Source: Ascidia mentula
Taxonomy: Eukaryota > Chordata > Ascidiacea > Phlebobranchia > Ascidiidae
Assembly (NCBI GenBank): GCA_947561715.1
Contig: OX387205.1
Coordinates: forward strand, 7,011,001-7,075,000
Length of the DNA stretch: 64,000 bases
Direction: 5' to 3'
Shown: positions 29,201-43,614 of the stretch, piece by piece
Numbering within the stretch: the stretch's first letter is position 1
Layout: the number at the start of each line of letters is the position of its first letter
Program-made: the position numbers and the translations under genes
Notes under the pieces: generated by a model
What the model saw: only the letters and a program-made list of their open reading frames with translations
Database searches by the model: none
Told to the model about the DNA's origin: nothing

Positions 29201-32200
29201 TGGACAAGTGCTGAAATCGCATGGTTACATACGTTGTGCAACCGCAAACTCAGTACTGGAGTATCAGCGTTTTCCACTGTATAATAAAGCTTGTACTGAA
29301 AAAAAATATTTTTTGTCGAAAAGTCATATACTGCAAAATGGACAAGTGCTGAAATCGCATAGTTACATACGTTGTGCAATCGCAAAAGCAATACTGGAGT
29401 ATCAGCGTTTTTCACTGTATAATAAAGCTTGTACTGAAAAAAAAATATTTTTTATCGAAAAGTCATATACTGCAAAATGGACAAGTGCTGAAATCGCATA
29501 GTTACATACGTTGTGCAACCGCAAACTCAGTACTGGAGTATCAGCGTTTTCCACTGTATAATAAAGCTTGTACTGAAAAAAAATATTTTTGATCGAAAAG
29601 TCATATACTGCAAAATGGACAAGTGCTGAAAGCGCATTATAGTTACATACGTTGTGCAACCGCAAACGCAATACTGGATTATCAGCGTTTTCCACTGTAT
29701 AATAAAGCTTGTAATGAAAAAAAATATTTTTTATCGAAAAGTCATATACTGCAAAATGGACAAGTGCTGAAATCGCATAGTTACATACGTTGTGCAACCA
29801 CAAACTCAGTACTGGAGTATTAGCGTTTTCCACTGTATAATAAAGCTTGTACAGAAAAAAAATATTTTTTATCGAAAAGTCATATACTGCAAAATGGACA
29901 AGTGCTGAAATCGCATGGTTACATACGTTGTGCAACCGCAAAAGCAATACTGGAATACCAGCGTTTTCCACTGTATAATAAAGCTTGTACTAAAAAAAAT
30001 ATTTTTTATCGAAAACTCATATACTGCAAAATGGACAAGTGCTGAAATCGCATAGTTACATACGTTGTGCAACCGCAAACTCAGTACTGGAGTATCAGCG
30101 TTTTCCACTGTATAATAAAGCTTGTACTGAAAAAAAATATTTTTTATCGAAAAGTCATATACTGCAAAATGGACAAGTGCTGAAAGCGCATAGTTACATA
30201 CGTTGTGCAACCGCAAACGCAATACTGGAATATCAGCGTTTTCCACTGTGTAATAAAGCTTGTAATGAAAAGAAATATTTTTTATCGAAAAGTCATATAC
30301 TGCAAAATGGACAAGTGCTGAAATCGCATAGTTACATACGTTGTGCAACCGCAAACTCAGTACTGGAGTATCAGCGTTTTCCACTGTATAATAAACTTGT
30401 ACAGAAAAAAAATATTTTTTATCGAAAAGTCATATACTGCAAAATGGACAAGTGCTGAAATCGCATAGTTACACACGTTGTGCAACCGCAAAAGCAATAC
30501 TGGAGTACCAGCGTTTTTCACTGTATAATAAAGCTTGTACTAAAAAAAAATATTTTTTATCGAAAAGTCATATACTGCAAAATGGACAAGTGCTGAAATC
30601 GCATTGTTACATACGTTGTGCAACCGCAAACTCAGTACTGGAGTATCAGCGTTTTCCACTGTATAATAAAGCTTGTAATGAAAAAAAATATTGTTTATCG
30701 AAAAGTCATATACTGCAAAATGGACAAGTGCTGAAATCGCATAGTTACATACGTTGTGCAACCGCAAACGCAATACTGGAGTATTAGCGTTTTCCACTGT
30801 ATAATAAAGCTTGTAATGAAAAAAAATATTTTTTATCGAAAAGTCATATACTGCAAAATGGACAAGTGCTGAAATCGCATAGTTACATACGTTGTGCAAC
30901 CGCAAACTCAGTACTGGAGTATCAGCGTTTTCCACTGTATAATAAAGCTTGTACTGAAAAAAAATATTTTTTATCGAAAAGTCATATACTGCAAAATGGA
31001 CAAGTGCTGAAAGCGCATTATAGTTACATACGTTGTGCAACCGCAAACGCAATACTGGATTATCAGCGTTTTCCACTGTATAATAAAGCTTGTAATGAAA
31101 AAAAATATTTTTTATCGAAAAGTCATATACTGCAAAATGGACAAGTGCTGAAATCGCATAGTTACATACGTTGTGCAACCGCAAACTCAGTACTGGAGTA
31201 TTAGCGTTTTCCACTGTATAATAAAGCTTGTACAGAAAAAAAATATTTTTTATCGAAAAGTCATATACTGCAAAATGGACAAGTGCTGAAATCGCACAGT
31301 CACATACGTTGTGCAACCGCAAAAGCAATACTGGAGTATCAGCGTTTACCACTGTATAATAAAGCTTGTACTGAAAAAAAATATTTTTTATCGAAAAGAC
31401 ATATACTGCAAAATGGACAAGTGCTGAAATCGCATAGTTACATACGTTGTGCAACCGCAAACTCAGTGCTGGAGTATCAGCGTTTTCCACTGTATAATAA
31501 AGCTTGTACTGAAAAAAAAACATTTTTTATCGAAAAGTCATATACTGCAAAATGGACAAGTGCTGAAATCGCACAGTTACATACGTTGTGCAACCGCAAA
31601 AGCAATACTGGAGTATCAGCGTTTTCCACTGTATAATAAAGCTTGTACTGAAAAAAAATATTTTTTATCGAAAAGTCATATACTGCAAAATGGACAAGTG
31701 CTGAAATCGCATGGTTACATACGTTGTGCAACCGCAAACTTAGTTCTGTAGTATCAGCGTTTTCCACTGTATAATAAAGCTTGTGCTGAAAAAAAATATT
31801 TTTTATCGAAAAGTCATATACTGCAAAATGGACAAGTGCTGAAAGCGCATAGTTACATACGTTGTGCAACCGCAAACGCAATACTGGAGTATCAGCGTTT
31901 TCCACTGTATAATAAAGCTTGTAATGAAAAAAAATATTTTTTATCGAAAAGTCATATACTGCAAAATGGACAAGTGCTGAAATCGCACAGTTACATACGT
32001 TGTGCAACCGCAAAAGCAATACTGGAGTATCAGCGTTTTCCACTGTATAATAAAGCTTGTACTGAAAAAAGATATTTTTTATCGAAAAGTCATATACTGC
32101 AAAATGGACAAGTGTTGAAAGCGCATAGTTACATACGTTGTGCAACCGCAAACGCAATACTGGAGTATCAGCGTTTTCCACTGTATAATAAAGCTTGTAT

Positions 32201-32260
32201 TGAAAAAAAATATTTTTTATCGAAAAGTCATATACTGCAAAATGGACATGTGCTGAAATC
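29145..32260 (+). repeat. Block repeated at 34,200-37,316 (offset about 5056 bp)
   Basis: The variant order from the truncated monomer onward recurs 5056-5057 bp to the right (29,208 with 34,265; 29,869 with 34,925; 30,452 with 35,508; 31,449 with 36,505). Shared markers include GTGCAATCGC, GCATTATAGTTAC, CTGTGTAATAAAGC, TTACACACG and GCATTGTTACATACG. The intervening sequence contains a 1522 bp secondary duplication. The same order appears a third time near 47.2-49.2 kb. Confidence 0.8.
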
Positions 32261-33660
32261 GCATAGTTACATACGTTGTGCAACCGCAAACGCAATACTG
32301 GAGTATTAGCGTTTTCCACTGTATAATAAAGCTTGTAATGAAAAAAAATATTTTTTATCGAAAAGTCATATACTGCAAAATGGACAAGTGCTGAAATCGC
32401 ATAGTTACATACGTTGTGCAACCGCAAACTCAGTACTGGAGTATCAGCGTTTTCCACTGTATAATAAAGCTTGTACTGAAAAAAAATATTTTTTATCGAA
32501 AAGTCATATACTGCAAAATGGACAAGTGCTGAAAGCGCATTATAGTTACATACGTTGTGCAACCGCAAACGCAATACTGGATTATCAGCGTTTTCCACTG
32601 TATAATAAAGCTTGTAATGAAAAAAAATATTTTTTATCGAAAAGTCATATACTGCAAAATGGACAAGTGCTGAAATCGCATAGTTACATACGTTGTGCAA
32701 CCGCAAACTCAGTACTGGAGTATTAGCGTTTTCCACTGTATAATAAAGCTTGTACAGAAAAAAAATATTTTTTATCGAAAAGTCATATACTGCAAAATGG
32801 ACAAGTGCTGAAATCGCACAGTCACATACGTTGTGCAACCGCAAAAGCAATACTGGAGTATCAGCGTTTACCACTGTATAATAAAGCTTGTACTGAAAAA
32901 AAATATTTTTTATCGAAAAGACATATACTGCAAAATGGACAAGTGCTGAAATCGCATAGTTACATACGTTGTGCAACCGCAAACTCAGTGCTGGAGTATC
33001 AGCGTTTTCCACTGTATAATAAAGCTTGTACTGAAAAAAAAACATTTTTTATCGAAAAGTCATATGCTGCAAAATGGACAAGTGCTGAAATCGCACAGTT
33101 ACATACGTTGTGCAACCGCAAAAGCAATACTGGAGTATCAGCGTTTTCCACTGTATAATAAAGCTTGTACTGAAAAAAAATATTTTTTATCGAAAAGTCA
33201 TATACTGCAAAATGGACAAGTGCTGAAATCGCATGGTTACATACGTTGTGCAACCGCAAACTTAGTTCTGGAGTATCAGCGTTTTCCACTGTATAATAAA
33301 GCTTGTGCTGAAAAAAAATATTTTTTATCGAAAAGTCATATACTGCAAAATGGACAAGTGCTGAAAGCGCATAGTTACATACGTTGTGCAACCGCAAACG
33401 CAATACTGGAGTATCAGCGTTTTCCACTGTATAATAAAGCTTGTAATGAAAAAAAATATTTTTTATCGAAAAGTCATATACTGCAAAATGGACAAGTGCT
33501 GAAATCGCACAGTTACATACGTTGTGCAACCGCAAAAGCAATACTGGAGTATCAGCGTTTTCCACTGTATAATAAAGCTTGTACTGAAAAAAGATATTTT
33601 TTATCGAAAAGTCATATACTGCAAAATGGACAAGTGTTGAAAGCGCATAGTTACATACGT
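30740..33660 (+). repeat. Tandem duplication of 1522 bp (11 monomers plus 4 bp)
   Basis: Positions 30,866, 31,283 and 31,449 correspond to 32,388, 32,805 and 32,971. The 4 extra bases come from the TAT insertion (GCGCATTATAGTTAC) and one A-tract base. Near 33,660-33,800 the second copy gains a further monomer (CTTGTGCTGA type). Similarity then resumes with the CTTGTATTGA monomer. Confidence 0.8.
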
Positions 33661-34180
33661 TGTGCAACCGCAAACTCAGTTCTGGAGTATCAGCGTTTTC
33701 CACTGTATAATAAAGCTTGTGCTGAAAAAAAATATTTTTTATCGAAAAGTCATATACTGCAAAATGGACAAGTGCTGAAAGCGCATAGTTACATACGTTG
33801 TGCAACCGCAAAAGCAATACTGGAGTATCAGCGTTTTCCACTGTATAATAAAGCTTGTATTGAAAAAAAATATTTTTTATCGAAAAGTCATATACTGCAA
33901 AATGGACATGTGCTGAAATCGCATGGTTACATACGTTGTGCAACCGCAAACTCAGTACTGGAGTATCAGCGTTTTCCACTGTATAATAAAGCTTGTACTG
34001 AAAAAAAAAACATTTTTTGTCGAAAAGTCATATACTGCAAAATGGACAAGTGCTGAAATCGCACAGTTACATACGTTGTGCAACCGCAAACTCAGTACTG
34101 GAGTATCAGCGTTTTCCACTGTATAATAAAGCTTGTAATGAAAAAAAATATTTTTTATCGAAAAGTCATATACTGCAAAA

Positions 34181-34257
34181 TGGACATGTGCTGAAAGCGC
34201 ATATAAAGCTTGTTCAGAAAAAAAATATTTTTTATCGAAAAGTCATATACTGCAAAA
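34181..34257 (+). repeat. Truncated 77 bp monomer, copy 3
   Basis: Identical junction GCGCATATAAAGC and 77 bp spacing. Its left neighbour differs from copies 1 and 2, being a CTTGTAATGA monomer following the ACATTTTTTGTCG type. This marks the left breakpoint of the block shared with 29.1 kb. Confidence 0.9.
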
Positions 34258-35301
34258 TGGACAAGTGCTGAAATCGCATGGTTACATACGTTGTGCAACC
34301 GCAAACTCAGTACTGGAGTATCAGCGTTTTCCACTGTATAATAAAGCTTGTACTGAAAAAAAATATTTTTTGTCGAAAAGTCATATACTGCAAAATGGAC
34401 AAGTGCTGAAATCGCATAGTTACATACGTTGTGCAATCGCAAAAGCAATACTGGAGTATCAGCGTTTTTCACTGTATAATAAAGCTTGTACTGAAAAAAA
34501 ATATTTTTTATCGAAAAGTCATATACTGCAAAATGGACAAGTGCTGAAATCGCATAGTTACATACGTTGTGCAACCGCAAACTCAGTACTGGAGTATCAG
34601 CGTTTTCCACTGTATAATAAAGCTTGTACTGAAAAAAAATATTTTTGATCGAAAAGTCATATACTGCAAAATGGACAAGTGCTGAAAGCGCATTATAGTT
34701 ACATACGTTGTGCAACCGCAAACGCAATACTGGATTATCAGCGTTTTCCACTGTATAATAAAGCTTGTAATGAAAAAAAATATTTTTTATCGAAAAGTCA
34801 TATACTGCAAAATGGACAAGTGCTGAAATCGCATAGTTACATACGTTGTGCAACCACAAACTCAGTACTGGAGTATTAGCGTTTTCCACTGTATAATAAA
34901 GCTTGTACAGAAAAAAAATATTTTTTATCGAAAAGTCATATACTGCAAAATGGACAAGTGCTGAAATCGCATGGTTACATACGTTGTGCAACCGCAAAAG
35001 CAATACTGGAATACCAGCGTTTTCCACTGTATAATAAAGCTTGTACTAAAAAAAATATTTTTTATCGAAAAGTCATATACTGCAAAATGGACAAGTGCTG
35101 AAATCGCATAGTTACATACGTTGTGCAACCGCAAACTCAGTACTGGAGTATCAGCGTTTTCCACTGTATAATAAAGCTTGTACTGAAAAAAAATATTTTT
35201 TATCGAAAAGTCATATACTGCAAAATGGACAAGTGCTGAAAGCGCATAGTTACATACGTTGTGCAACCGCAAACGCAATACTGGAGTATCAGCGTTTTCC
35301 A

Positions 35302-38300
35302 CTGTGTAATAAAGCTTGTAATGAAAAAAAATATTTTTTATCGAAAAGTCATATACTGCAAAATGGACAAGTGCTGAAATCGCATAGTTACATACGTTGT
35401 GCAACCGCAAACTCAGTACTGGAGTATCAGCGTTTTCCACTGTATAATAAACTTGTACAGAAAAAAAATATTTTTTATCGAAAAGTCATATACTGCAAAA
35501 TGGACAAGTGCTGAAATCGCATAGTTACACACGTTGTGCAACCGCAAAAGCAATACTGGAGTACCAGCGTTTTTCACTGTATAATAAAGCTTGTACTAAA
35601 AAAAAATATTTTTTATCGAAAAGTCATATACTGCAAAATGGACAAGTGCTGAAATCGCATTGTTACATACGTTGTGCAACCGCAAACTCAGTACTGGAGT
35701 ATCAGCGTTTTCCACTGTATAATAAAGCTTGTATTGAAAAAAAATATTGTTTATCGAAAAGTCATATACTGCAAAATGGACAAGTGCTGAAATCGCATAG
35801 TTACATACGTTGTGCAACCGCAAACGCAATACTGGAGTATTAGCGTTTTCCACTGTATAATAAAGCTTGTAATGAAAAAAAATATTTTTTATCGAAAAGT
35901 CATATACTGCAAAATGGACAAGTGCTGAAATCGCATAGTTACATACGTTGTGCAACCGCAAACTCAGTACTGGAGTATCAGCGTTTTCCACTGTATAATA
36001 AAGCTTGTACTGAAAAAAAATATTTTTTATCGAAAAGTCATATACTGCAAAATGGACAAGTGCTGAAAGCGCATTATAGTTACATACGTTGTGCAACCGC
36101 AAACGCAATACTGGATTATCAGCGTTTTCCACTGTATAATAAAGCTTGTAATGAAAAAAAATATTTTTTATCGAAAAGTCATATACTGCAAAATGGACAA
36201 GTGCTGAAATCGCATAGTTACATACGTTGTGCAACCGCAAACTCAGTACTGGAGTATTAGCGTTTTCCACTGTATAATAAAGCTTGTACAGAAAAAAAAT
36301 ATTTTTTATCGAAAAGTCATATACTGCAAAATGGACAAGTGCTGAAATCGCACAGTCACATACGTTGTGCAACCGCAAAAGCAATACTGGAGTATCAGCG
36401 TTTACCACTGTATAATAAAGCTTGTACTGAAAAAAAATATTTTTTATCGAAAAGACATATACTGCAAAATGGACAAGTGCTGAAATCGCATAGTTACATA
36501 CGTTGTGCAACCGCAAACTCAGTGCTGGAGTATCAGCGTTTTCCACTGTATAATAAAGCTTGTACTGAAAAAAAAACATTTTTTATCGAAAAGTCATATA
36601 CTGCAAAATGGACAAGTGCTGAAATCGCACAGTTACATACGTTGTGCAACCGCAAAAGCAATACTGGAGTATCAGCGTTTTCCACTGTATAATAAAGCTT
36701 GTACTGAAAAAAAATATTTTTTATCGAAAAGTCATATACTGCAAAATGGACAAGTGCTGAAATCGCATGGTTACATACGTTGTGCAACCGCAAACTTAGT
36801 TCTGGAGTATCAGCGTTTTCCACTGTATAATAAAGCTTGTGCTGAAAAAAAATATTTTTTATCGAAAAGTCATATACTGCAAAATGGACAAGTGCTGAAA
36901 GCGCATAGTTACATACGTTGTGCAACCGCAAACGCAATACTGGAGTATCAGCGTTTTCCACTGTATAATAAAGCTTGTAATGAAAAAAAATATTTTTTAT
37001 CGAAAAGTCATATACTGCAAAATGGACAAGTGCTGAAATCGCACAGTTACATACGTTGTGCAACCGCAAAAGCAATACTGGAGTATCAGCGTTTTCCACT
37101 GTATAATAAAGCTTGTACTGAAAAAAGATATTTTTTATCGAAAAGTCATATACTGCAAAATGGACAAGTGTTGAAAGCGCATAGTTACATACGTTGTGCA
37201 ACCGCAAACGCAATACTGGAGTATCAGCGTTTTCCACTGTATAATAAAGCTTGTATTGAAAAAAAATATTTTTTGTCGAAAAGTCATATACTGCAAAATG
37301 GACATGTGCTGAAATCGCATGGTTACATACGTTGTGCAACCGCAAACTCAGTACTGGAGTATCAGCGTTTTCCACTGTATAATAAAGCTTGTACTGAAAA
37401 AAAAAACATTTTTTGTCGAAAAGTCATATACTGCAAAATGGACAAGTGCTGAAATCGCACAGTTACATACGTTGTGCAACCGCAAACTCAGTACTGGAGT
37501 ATCAGCGTTTTCCACTGTATAATAAAGCTTGTAATGAAAAAAAATATTTTTTATCGAAAAGTCATATACTGCAAAATGGACAAGTGCTGAAATCGCATAG
37601 TTACATACGTTGTGCAACCGCAAACTCAGTACTGGAGTATCAGCGTTTTCCACTGTATAATAAAGCTTGTAATGAAAAAAAATATTTTTTATCGAAAAGT
37701 CATATACTGCAAAATGGATAAGTGCTGAAAGCGCATAGTTACATACGTTGTTCAACCGCAAACTCAGTACTGGAGTATCAGCGTTTTCCACTGTATAATA
37801 AAGCTTGTAATGAAAAAAAATATTTTTTATCGAAAAGTCATATACTGCAAAATGGACAAGTGCTGAAATCGCACAGTCACATACGTTGTGCAACCGCAAA
37901 AGCAATACTGGAGTATCAGCGTTTACCACTGTATAATAAAGCTTGTACTGAAAAAAAATATTTTTTATCGAAAAGACATATACTGCAAAATGGACAAGTG
38001 CTGAAATCGCATAGTTACATACGTTGTGCAACCGCAAACTCAGTGCTGGAGTATCAGCGTTTTCCACTGTATAATAAAGCTTGTACTGAAAAAAAAACAT
38101 TTTTTATCGAAAAGTCATATACTGCAAAATGGACAAGTGCTGAAATCGCATAGTTACATACGTTGTGCAACTGCAAAAGCAATACTGGAGTATCAGCGTT
38201 TTCCACTGTATAATAAAGCTTGTACTAAAAAAAAATATTTTTTATCGAAAAGTCATATACTGCAAAATGGACAAGTGCTGAAATCGCATGGTTACATACG

Positions 38301-41300
38301 TTGTGCAACCGCAAACTTAGTACTGGAGTATCAGCGTTTTCCACTGTATAATAAAGCTTGTGCTGAAAAAAAATATTTTTTATCGAAAAGTCATATACTG
38401 CAAAATGGACAAGTGCTGAAAGCGCATAGTTACATACGTTGTGCAACCGCAAACGCAATACTGGAGTATCAGCGTTTTCCACTGTATAATAAAGCTTGTA
38501 ATGAAAAAAAATATTTTTTATCGAAAAGTCATATACTGCAAAATGGACAAGTGCTGAAATCGCACAGTTACATACGTTGTGCAACCGCAAAAGCAATACT
38601 GGAGTATCAGCGTTTTCCACTGTATAATAAAGCTTGTACTGAAAAAAGATATTTTTTATCGAAAAGTCATATACTGCAAAATGGACAAGTGTTGAAAGCG
38701 CATAGTTACATACGTTGTGCAACCGCAAACGCAATACTGGAGTATCAGCGTTTTCCACTGTATAATAAAGCTTGTATTGAAAAAAAATATTTTTTATCGA
38801 AAAGTCATATACTGCAAAATGGACATGTGCTGAAATCGCATGGTTACATACGTTGTGCAACCGCAAACTCAGTACTGGAGTATCAGCGTTTTCCACTGTA
38901 TAATAAAGCTTGTACTGAAAAAAAATATTTTTTATCGAAAAGTCATATACTGCAAAATGGACAAGTGCTGAAATCGCATGGTTACATACGTTGTGCAACC
39001 GCAAACTCAGTACTGGAGTATCAGCGTTTTCCACTGTATAATAAAGCTTGTACTGAAAAAAAATATTTTTTATCGAAAAGTCATATACTGCAAAATGGAC
39101 AAGTGCTGAAAGCGCATAGTTACATAAGTTGTGCAACCGCAAACTCAGTACTGGAGTATCAGCGTTTTCCACTGTGTAATAAAGCTTGTAATGAAAAAAA
39201 ATATTTTTTATCGAAAAGTCATATACTGCAAAATGGACAAGTGCTGAAATCGCATAGTTACATACGTTGTGCAACCGCAAACTCAGTACTGGAGTATCAG
39301 CGTTTTCCACTGTATAATAAACTTGTACAGAAAAAAAATATTTTTTATCGAAAAGTCATATACTGCAAAATGGACAAGTGCTGAAATCGCATAGTTACAC
39401 ACGTTGTGCAACCGCAAAAGCAATACTGGAGTACCAGCGTTTTTCACTGTATAATAAAGCTTGTACTAAAAAAAAATATTTTTTATCGAAAAGTCATATA
39501 CTGCAAAATGGACAAGTGCTGAAATCGCATTGTTACATACGTTGTGCAACCGCAAACTCAGTACTGGAGTATCAGCGTTTTCCACTGTATAATAAAGCTT
39601 GTATTGAAAAAAAATATTGTTTATCGAAAAGTCATATACTGCAAAATGGACAAGTGCTGAAATCGCATAGTTACATACGTTGTGCAACCGCAAACGCAAT
39701 ACTGGAGTATTAGCGTTTTCCACTGTATAATAAAGCTTGTAATGAAAAAAAATATTTTTTATCGAAAAGTCATATACTGCAAAATGGACAAGTGCTGAAA
39801 TCGCATAGTTACATACGTTGTGCAACCGCAAACTCAGTACTGGAGTATCAGCGTTTTCCACTGTATAATAAAGCTTGTACTGAAAAAAAATATTTTTTAT
39901 CGAAAAGTCATATACTGCAAAATGGACAAGTGCTGAAAGCGCATTATAGTTACATACGTTGTGCAACCGCAAACGCAATACTGGATTATCAGCGTTTTCC
40001 ACTGTATAATAAAGCTTGTAATGAAAAAAAATATTTTTTATCGAAAAGTCATATACTGCAAAATGGACAAGTGCTGAAATCGCATAGTTACATACGTTGT
40101 GCAACCGCAAACTCAGTACTGGAGTATTAGCGTTTTCCACTGTATAATAAAGCTTGTACAGAAAAAAAATATTTTTTATCGAAAAGTCATATACTGCAAA
40201 ATGGACAAGTGCTGAAATCGCACAGTCACATACGTTGTGCAACCGCAAAAGCAATACTGGAGTATCAGCGTTTACCACTGTATAATAAAGCTTGTACTGA
40301 AAAAAAATATTTTTTATCGAAAAGACATATACTGCAAAATGGACAAGTGCTGAAATCGCATAGTTACATACGTTGTGCAACCGCAAACTCAGTGCTGGAG
40401 TATCAGCGTTTTCCACTGTATAATAAAGCTTGTACTGAAAAAAAAACATTTTTTATCGAAAAGTCATATACTGCAAAATGGACAAGTGCTGAAATCGCAC
40501 AGTTACATACGTTGTGCAACCGCAAAAGCAATACTGGAGTATCAGCGTTTTCCACTGTATAATAAAGCTTGTACTGAAAAAAAATATTTTTTATCGAAAA
40601 GTCATATACTGCAAAATGGACAAGTGCTGAAATCGCATGGTTACATACGTTGTGCAACCGCAAACTTAGTTCTGGAGTATCAGCGTTTTCCACTGTATAA
40701 TAAAGCTTGTGCTGAAAAAAAATATTTTTTATCGAAAAGTCATATACTGCAAAATGGACAAGTGCTGAAAGCGCATAGTTACATACGTTGTGCAACCGCA
40801 AACGCAATACTGGAGTATCAGCGTTTTCCACTGTATAATAAAGCTTGTAATGAAAAAAAATATTTTTTATCGAAAAGTCATATACTGCAAAATGGACAAG
40901 TGCTGAAATCGCACAGTTACATACGTTGTGCAACCGCAAAAGCAATACTGGAGTATCAGCGTTTTCCACTGTATAATAAAGCTTGTACTGAAAAAAGATA
41001 TTTTTTATCGAAAAGTCATATACTGCAAAATGGACAAGTGTTGAAAGCGCATAGTTACATACGTTGTGCAACCGCAAACGCAATACTGGAGTATCAGCGT
41101 TTTCCACTGTATAATAAAGCTTGTATTGAAAAAAAATATTTTTTATCGAAAAGTCATATACTGCAAAATGGACATGTGCTGAAATCGCATGGTTACATAC
41201 GTTGTGCAACCGCAAACTCAGTACTGGAGTATCAGCGTTTTCCACTGTATAATAAAGCTTGTACTGAAAAAAAAAACATTTTTTGTCGAAAAGTCATATA

Positions 41301-43040
41301 CTGCAAAATGGACAAGTGCTGAAATCGCACAGTTACATACGTTGTGCAACCGCAAACTCAGTACTGGAGTATCAGCGTTTTCCACTGTATAATAAAGCTT
41401 GTAATGAAAAAAAATATTTTTTATCGAAAAGTCATATACTGCAAAATGGACAAGTGCTGAAATCGCATAGTTACATACGTTGTGCAACCGCAAACTCAGT
41501 ACTGGAGTATCAGCGTTTTCCACTGTATAATAAAGCTTGTAATGAAAAAAAATATTTTTTATCGAAAAGTCATATACTGCAAAATGGATAAGTGCTGAAA
41601 GCGCATAGTTACATACGTTGTTCAACCGCAAACTCAGTACTGGAGTATCAGCGTTTTCCACTGTATAATAAAGCTTGTAATGAAAAAAAATATTTTTTAT
41701 CGAAAAGTCATATACTGCAAAATGGACAAGTGCTGAAATCGCACAGTCACATACGTTGTGCAACCGCAAAAGCAATACTGGAGTATCAGCGTTTACCACT
41801 GTATAATAAAGCTTGTACTGAAAAAAAATATTTTTTATCGAAAAGACATATACTGCAAAATGGACAAGTGCTGAAATCGCATAGTTACATACGTTGTGCA
41901 ACCGCAAACTCAGTGCTGGAGTATCAGCGTTTTCCACTGTATAATAAAGCTTGTACTGAAAAAAAAACATTTTTTATCGAAAAGTCATATACTGCAAAAT
42001 GGACAAGTGCTGAAATCGCATAGTTACATACGTTGTGCAACTGCAAAAGCAATACTGGAGTATCAGCGTTTTCCACTGTATAATAAAGCTTGTACTAAAA
42101 AAAAATATTTTTTATCGAAAAGTCATATACTGCAAAATGGACAAGTGCTGAAATCGCATGGTTACATACGTTGTGCAACCGCAAACTTAGTACTGGAGTA
42201 TCAGCGTTTTCCACTGTATAATAAAGCTTGTGCTGAAAAAAAATATTTTTTATCGAAAAGTCATATACTGCAAAATGGACAAGTGCTGAAAGCGCATAGT
42301 TACATACGTTGTGCAACCGCAAACGCAATACTGGAGTATCAGCGTTTTCCACTGTATAATAAAGCTTGTAATGAAAAAAAATATTTTTTATCGAAAAGTC
42401 ATATACTGCAAAATGGACAAGTGCTGAAATCGCACAGTTACATACGTTGTGCAACCGCAAAAGCAATACTGGAGTATCAGCGTTTTCCACTGTATAATAA
42501 AGCTTGTACTGAAAAAAGATATTTTTTATCGAAAAGTCATATACTGCAAAATGGACAAGTGTTGAAAGCGCATAGTTACATACGTTGTGCAACCGCAAAC
42601 GCAATACTGGAGTATCAGCGTTTTCCACTGTATAATAAAGCTTGTATTGAAAAAAAATATTTTTTATCGAAAAGTCATATACTGCAAAATGGACATGTGC
42701 TGAAATCGCATGGTTACATACGTTGTGCAACCGCAAACTCAGTACTGGAGTATCAGCGTTTTCCACTGTATAATAAAGCTTGTACTGAAAAAAAATATTT
42801 TTTATCGAAAAGTCATATACTGCAAAATGGACAAGTGCTGAAATCGCATGGTTACATACGTTGTGCAACCGCAAACTCAGTACTGGAGTATCAGCGTTTT
42901 CCACTGTATAATAAAGCTTGTACTGAAAAAAAATATTTTTTATCGAAAAGTCATATACTGCAAAATGGACAAGTGCTGAAAGCGCATAGTTACATAAGTT
43001 GTGCAACCGCAAACTCAGTACTGGAGTATCAGCGTTTTCC
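35302..43040 (+). repeat. 28-monomer tandem higher-order repeat, 3870 bp
   Basis: Two adjacent copies run about 35,302-39,171 and 39,172-43,040, with a constant 3870 bp offset over many markers (35,508 with 39,378; 36,339 with 40,209; 37,413 with 41,283; 38,026 with 41,896). The offset is 28 monomers plus 6 bp of net insertion. The junction is a hybrid monomer at about 39,130-39,175, where an ATAAGTTGTG monomer is joined to CTGTGTAATAAAGC. Differences between copies are few (for example TTTTTTGTCG near 37,272 versus TTTTTTATCG), so the duplication is recent. Confidence 0.88.
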
Positions 43041-43614
43041 ACTGTATAATAAAGCTTGTACTGAAAAAAAATATTTTTGATCGAAAAGTCATATACTGCA
43101 AAATGGACATGTGCTGAAATCGCATGGTTACATACGTTGTGCAACCGCAAACTCAGTACTGGAGTATCAGCGTTTTCCACTGTATAATAAAGCTTGTTCT
43201 GAAAAAAAATATTTTTTATCGAAAAGTCATATACTGCAAAATGGACAAGTGCTGAAACCTCATGGTTACATACGTTGTGCAACCGCAAACTCAGTACTGG
43301 ATTATCAGCGTTTTCCACTGTATAATAAAGCTTGTACTGAAAAAAAATATTTTTTATCGAAAAGTCATATACTGCAAAATGGACAAGTGCTGAAAGCGCA
43401 TATGTTACATACGTTGTGCAACCGCAAACGCAATACTGGAGTATCAGCGTTTTCCACTGTATAGTAAAGCTTGTAATGAAAAAAAATATTTTTTATCGAA
43501 AAGTCATTTCCTGCAAAATGGACAAGTGCTGAAATCGCACAGTTACATACGTTGTGCAACCGCAAAAGCAATACTGGAGTATCAGCGTTTTCCACTGTAT
43601 AATAAAGCTTGTAC

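Larger units (their letters stand above)
25793..29820 (+). repeat. Near-identical tandem duplication of 2013 bp
   Basis: Copies lie at about 25,793-27,805 and 27,806-29,820. The offset is 2013 bp, or 2014 after a one-base A-tract gain near 29,440. Each copy contains a truncated 77 bp monomer, a GGTTAAATACG monomer and a GCATTATAGTTAC monomer. Only scattered differences were noticed, for example GCTGTAATCG versus GCTGAAATCG, TGCTGG versus TGGTGG, and AATCACATGG versus AATCGCATGG. The junction near 27,806-27,818 is a hybrid monomer that joins GTATTAGCG to TTTACCACTG, as expected for unequal exchange. Confidence 0.88.
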
